From NCBI GenBank assembly GCA_958295925.1, contig CATQHL010000001.1, positions 881,931 to 945,930 on the forward strand: 64,000 nucleotides of DNA, read 5' to 3'. Each line of letters starts with the position of its first letter. The first letter of the stretch is position 1. Source of the stretch: an uncultured Acidimicrobiales bacterium (lineage in GTDB: Bacteria > Actinomycetota > Acidimicrobiia > Acidimicrobiales > CATQHL01). Positions 60,860-64,000 of this stretch are shown piece by piece. The notes beneath the pieces were generated by a model that was given only the letters and a program-made list of their open reading frames with translations, had not been told where the DNA came from and made no database searches. The translations under genes were made by a program, and so were the position numbers.

Positions 60860-62199
60860 CAGCCCGAGAGCCCCAGGTGAGCCTTCAGATCGCCAACAAG
60901 GGAGTCGGCGAACTTCCTGGCTTGAGGCTCTTTCCGTGCCTCCACCATCACCCGCACCAACGGCTCGGTGCCGGAGGATCTCACCAGAACTCGTCCCCCC
61001 TCCCCCAGACGGCGACGGACGTCTTCCACGCTGTCGGAAATGCCTGCGGCTGCCTCAGAAGCGTCCAGCGACACCGGGACCTCCACGTTCCGCAGCACCT
61101 GCGGGAAGCGTGTCATCGTCTCCGCAGCCAGCACTGAAAGCGGCACGGTGTTCCTCCGCAGCAGGCTCAGCAGCACCACCGCCGTGAGCAGCCCGTCGCC
61201 GGTGGTGGCGAGGTCTCTAAAGATGACGTGCCCCGACTGCTCGCCCCCCAACTCCCAGCCCCCGCTCTCCAGGGCTTCAGAGACGTGGCGATCCCCCACA
61301 GGGGTTGTCACCACGTCAATCCCGTGCTTCCGCATGGATAGATGGAAGCCCATGTTGGTCATGACCGTAACCACCACTGTGTTGCCGGCCAGGCAGTTCC
61401 TGAAGCGGCGGTCAGCCCCACAAATGGCGATTATGAAGTCGCCGTCCACCAGCCCCTCGTCGTATGCGACCACCCGGTCTCCGTCACCGTCGAAAGCCAA
61501 CCCGATCTCCCCCCGCCGGGTCTCCGCGGCAATGCGTCCGGGGAACCCTGCGCCGCAGCCGTCATTGATGTTGCGTCCGTCGGGGCTGCAACAGACCTCC
61601 CTCACCTGAGCGCCCAGTCGGCGCATTAACGCAGGCGCCATCTCTGAGCAGGCCCCGTTTGCGGCGTCGATCGCCAGCTTCATCCCCACGAGGCTTACGC
61701 CGCCCGCTGCGGACTCCAGATGAGCCAAGTAGTCCTCCACTCGCTCGCAGACAGCCCCGCTGCCGACACCCCCTGGCGCGACGGTCGGCGCATCGGTCGG
61801 CGTGTCTGGAGCAGCGTCCGAGTCGGCGAGGCTGCCAATGAGCTCGCTTATGTCCTCCTGCTCAGAGTCGGAGAGCTTGCGCCCGCCCGGAGCGAATATC
61901 TTCACGCCGTTGTCGTAGAACGGATTGTGGGATGCGGAAACCACAAGCGCTGGCACCCCTAGGCGCTCCCCGTAGAAGGCAGCCGCAGGAGTTGGGGCCA
62001 CGCCCAGCTTGACGACCTCCGACCCTTCCAGCCCGCCCAGCAAACCCGCCACCAGGTCGGGGGAGGACTCCCTCGTATCGTGCGCCACGACAACCTTCCC
62101 GCAACCGAAGATCTCCTTGACGGCCTCCCCCACCCGCATCATGAGGGAAGGGGTGATCTCTTCGTATGCCCGGCCCCTTATCCCGTCGGTGCCGAACAT
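60859..62199 (-). CDS. glmM: Phosphoglucosamine mutase
   Basis: GlmM converts glucosamine 6-phosphate to glucosamine 1-phosphate. The 446-aa protein starts MFGTDGIRGRAYEEITP and has the phosphoserine loop LVVSASHNPFYDNGVKIFAP, the metal loop GLAFDGDGDRVVAYDE, GGEQSGHVIF and the phosphate-binding VRSSGTEPLVRVMVEA. It feeds on the product of the next gene and sits 27 nt after rpsI. Confidence 0.97.
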   Translation of the reverse strand: MFGTDGIRGRAYEEITPSLMMRVGEAVKEIFGCGKVVVAHDTRESSPDLVAGLLGGLEGSEVVKLGVAPTPAAAFYGERLGVPALVVSASHNPFYDNGVKIFAPGGRKLSDSEQEDISELIGSLADSDAAPDTPTDAPTVAPGGVGSGAVCERVEDYLAHLESAAGGVSLVGMKLAIDAANGACSEMAPALMRRLGAQVREVCCSPDGRNINDGCGAGFPGRIAAETRRGEIGLAFDGDGDRVVAYDEGLVDGDFIIAICGADRRFRNCLAGNTVVVTVMTNMGFHLSMRKHGIDVVTTPVGDRHVSEALESGGWELGGEQSGHVIFRDLATTGDGLLTAVVLLSLLRRNTVPLSVLAAETMTRFPQVLRNVEVPVSLDASEAAAGISDSVEDVRRRLGEGGRVLVRSSGTEPLVRVMVEARKEPQARKFADSLVGDLKAHLGLSG

Positions 62200-62226
62200 G
62201 GCGACTGCCTGCGACAGGTGCCGCGG

Positions 62227-62631
62227 CTACCGCTTGGAGTACTGTGGCGCCTTGCGGGCTTTCTTGAGCCCGTACTTCTTGGACTCTTTCTTGCGGGCGT
62301 CCCTCGTAAGCAGACCTGCACCCTTGAGCTTGACCCGGCATTCGGGATCAAGCGTCTCAAGGCCACGTGCCAGCCCCAGCCGCAGCGCGCCCGCCTGCCC
62401 GATGAGCCCTCCGCCGGTGACGGTGACGTCCACGTCGTATATCTCCTCGGTGCCTGTAACCCTTAGCGGTTCGGTGGCCATCACCCTGTGCGAAGGCGAG
62501 TGAAAGTAATCGGTGATCTCACGGCCGTTTATCTTGAGATCGCCGCTGCCAGAACGGATTCTCACACGAGCCACGGCTCGCTTGCGGCGCCCGGTGGACT
62601 GAACGACTTGGGATGACGGCGAAGAAGGCAT
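62227..62631 (-). CDS. rpsI: 30S ribosomal protein S9 (uS9)
   Basis: The 134-aa protein has TGRRKRAVARVRIRSGSGDL, TVTGGGLIGQAGALRLGLAR and the basic C-terminal tail ending PQYSKR, which reaches the ribosomal P site. It follows rplM by 32 nt, the near-universal pair. Confidence 0.98.
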   Translation of the reverse strand: MPSSPSSQVVQSTGRRKRAVARVRIRSGSGDLKINGREITDYFHSPSHRVMATEPLRVTGTEEIYDVDVTVTGGGLIGQAGALRLGLARGLETLDPECRVKLKGAGLLTRDARKKESKKYGLKKARKAPQYSKR

Positions 62632-62663
62632 TAAAGGTTCTGCTCCTGAATCGGTTCCGGTGA

Positions 62664-63095
62664 TTAGTTCAGCTCCAGCGGCTGCGGACTCTGAGCCTGG
62701 TGGGGATGGGTGGGGCCTGCGTAGATCTTGAGCTTGCGCAGCATCTGGCGACCGAGGCGGTTGTGCGGAAGCATCCCCTTGATGCTGCGTCGGACCGTCT
62801 CAGCGGGTTCGCTGCGCAAAGCCTCGGCCAGGCTCTTCGACTTGAGCCCACCTGGGTAGCCGGAGTGCCTGTAGAGAATCTTGCGCTCTGCCTTGTCGGA
62901 GGTGATTGCCACCTTGGCGGCGTTGACGACTATCACGTGGTCGCCACAGTCGAGGTTGGGGGTGAACGTGGGCTTGTGCTTGCCCCTCAAGATGCGGGCC
63001 ACCTCCGTGGCCATCCGGCCGAGCACCAGACCGTCGGCGTCCACGATCCACCAGGAGCGGGTAATCTCGTCGGCCTTTGGCGTGTAAGTACGCAT
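62664..63095 (-). CDS. rplM: 50S ribosomal protein L13 (uL13)
   Basis: The 143-aa protein has MRTYTPKADEITRSWWIVDA, LGRMATEVARILRGKHKPTF, DCGDHVIVVNAAKVAITSDK and the KGMLPHNRLGRQMLRKLKIY signature. First gene of the rplM-rpsI-glmM-glmS-acpS run; its promoter should lie within the 184-nt region up to 63279, but I could not assign hexamers with confidence. Confidence 0.98.
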   Translation of the reverse strand: MRTYTPKADEITRSWWIVDADGLVLGRMATEVARILRGKHKPTFTPNLDCGDHVIVVNAAKVAITSDKAERKILYRHSGYPGGLKSKSLAEALRSEPAETVRRSIKGMLPHNRLGRQMLRKLKIYAGPTHPHQAQSPQPLELN

Positions 63096-63257
63096 ACGTT
63101 AAGGCTAAGCGCTTTGGGGCGGTTTAAGCGGGTCAAGGGTGGATTAGTCAGGCCCGATCATTGCCCGACGCCGATCAGCCGACGCAGCCTTGGATTCCGA
63201 ATGGATTAGTCGGGGCCCGGTCAGCGGCTCGGTCTCGCGGCTCAGTCTGCCGCTCAA

Positions 63258-63296
63258 GCACGCCTCTCAGGCACGCCTCTCAGGCACGCCTCGCCG
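63258..63296. repeat. 13-bp tandem repeat at the end of the nitrilase-family gene
   Basis: GCACGCCTCTCAG at 63258-63270 and 63271-63283, followed by a degenerate third copy (63284-63296). The stop codon of the adjacent gene lies in the second copy, so the repeat sits at the gene's 3' end and has altered its last residues or stop. Confidence 0.8.
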
Positions 63297-64000
63297 CCCG
63301 GTCGATTCCACGCTCTCGGCGCTCCTGCACGATCCTCGCGAACACCTCGCGGGTCTCCTCGATGCTCCCTATAGGTCTGTCCAGGAACCCGTCGTTGGGC
63401 CAGCCAGGGAACTGCGCGTACTCGAGGGCGTACATCTCCGCCCTCATCGTCACCGGATGGAACGGACGTGAGCGAACGCGGCGCAGCGCCTCAAGGTCGA
63501 TGGGGCCCTTGATGGTGGCCTCGCCCGGGCCGTTGATCTTGTTGAGGATGCTGCCGTCGAAGTTGTGGATGGCCGAGTCGCCATGGGAGCCATGAAGCCC
63601 GCGGGTCGCCCCCTCGTACATTCCGATGTTGGCCATCGCCAGGTAACACTTGTTTTCGTAGGCACGGGCGGTGCGCAGCGACTCCCAGTTGCGGACGTCG
63701 CCGTGGCTCATGTTGTTGGGCTCCGACGACAGATGCAGCAACACCTCCGCCCCGTTCATCATCGTGCAGCGGGCGTTCTCGGGAAAGCCCAGCTCACCGC
63801 AGGTGAGCAGTCCGATGCCGCCGATTTCCGTCCTGGCGACAGGGAACAGCGCCTCTCGCCCAAACTTGGCCACGAACTCGGAGTAGATGTCGGAAGGCGT
63901 GGTGTAGGGGAAGACCCAGGCGTTGTTGTTGTTCTTCCAGTGCTTGATGAGTATCTCGCCGGCGGAGCTCACCAGGAACGACGTGTTGAAGAAGCGGCCT
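63280..64000 (-). CDS. Nitrilase/amidase superfamily protein (partial, 5' end outside window)
   Basis: Carbon-nitrogen hydrolases use a Glu-Lys-Cys triad. The 240 visible residues hold the Lys region (SAGEILIKHWKNNNNAWVFP) and the nucleophile elbow IGLLTCGELGFPENAR, then HGDVRNWESLRTARAYENKC and a glycine-rich segment (GATRGLHGSHGDSAIHNFDG). The Glu region would be upstream of the window edge. The long C-terminal tail (about 70 residues) resembles aliphatic amidase/formamidase-like members. The frame is open through the right edge (FFNTSFLV before SSAGE). It is separated from rplM by 184 nt. Confidence 0.82.
   Translation of the reverse strand, partial: GRFFNTSFLVSSAGEILIKHWKNNNNAWVFPYTTPSDIYSEFVAKFGREALFPVARTEIGGIGLLTCGELGFPENARCTMMNGAEVLLHLSSEPNNMSHGDVRNWESLRTARAYENKCYLAMANIGMYEGATRGLHGSHGDSAIHNFDGSILNKINGPGEATIKGPIDLEALRRVRSRPFHPVTMRAEMYALEYAQFPGWPNDGFLDRPIGSIEETREVFARIVQERRERGIDRAARRA

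Noticed and set aside
60840-60880. glmS ribozyme upstream of glmS
   Set aside because: glmS starts inside the glmM stop codon, so there is no untranslated leader to hold the ribozyme.

Overview
The window is GC-rich, densely coding DNA from an actinobacterium. The strongest evidence is a conserved run on the minus strand: mshC (mycothiol), thrS, a HIT protein, pgsA, a phosphatidylinositol-mannoside acyltransferase, pimA and pdxS. This matches the order known from mycobacteria. InhA-type enoyl reductase, F420:NADPH oxidoreductase with two F420-type luciferase-like oxidoreductases, GuaB3, and the orders pcrA-sucCD-purH and rplM-rpsI-glmM-glmS-acpS-nnr-alr also fit. Placement in or near Acidimicrobiia is my inference and was not tested. 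No rRNA, tRNA, CRISPR array, transposase or integrase was recognised.

Layout. 1-8330 (minus): PI/PIM and mycothiol operon with threonyl-tRNA synthetase, ending in pdxS, which is cut by the left edge. 8467-18272: F420 reductase, an enoyl reductase/SMP-30/thioredoxin-fold/fumarase operon (plus), an acyl-CoA synthetase divergent from a D-2-hydroxyacid dehydrogenase, a solute-binding lipoprotein and an FMN hydroxyacid oxidase. 18414-22188: an accessory patch with a 14-repeat RCC1-like lipoprotein, a decayed RCC1 fragment and an apparently truncated HELGH metallopeptidase. 22189-36760 (minus): a 14.5-kb acyl-CoA catabolic cluster with thiolase, acyl-CoA dehydrogenase, two acyl-CoA synthetases, an IpdAB-like CoA-transferase pair, SDR, two F420-type oxidoreductases, a VOC protein, a phytoene-desaturase-like flavoprotein and a PanE-like reductase.

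36761-37931 is an AT-rich patch with an Xre/MbcA-ParS antitoxin-like gene. 37928-50254 holds housekeeping genes: purH, sucDC, pcrA, an S1-domain protein, guaA, guaB3 and a CoA-pyrophosphatase-type Nudix, plus a Rieske-fold protein that has lost all four cluster ligands. 50251-63095 is the alr-nnr...acpS-glmS-glmM-rpsI-rplM block. It is split between nnr and acpS by an AT-rich cargo (about 52.9-57.0 kb) encoding a second 14-repeat RCC1-like lipoprotein, an FN3 remnant and a plant-type leucine-rich-repeat exoprotein. 63280-64000 is a nitrilase-family gene cut by the right edge.

Three themes stand out. First, surface proteins (RCC1-like, LRR, FN3, metallopeptidase) appear as accessory insertions between conserved operons. 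Second, core enzymes (guaA, purH, nnr, thrS, glmS, the S1 protein) carry in-frame low-complexity or tandem-repeat insertions. Third, two proteins keep a fold but have lost the metal-binding residues: an M48 peptidase homologue and a Rieske homologue.
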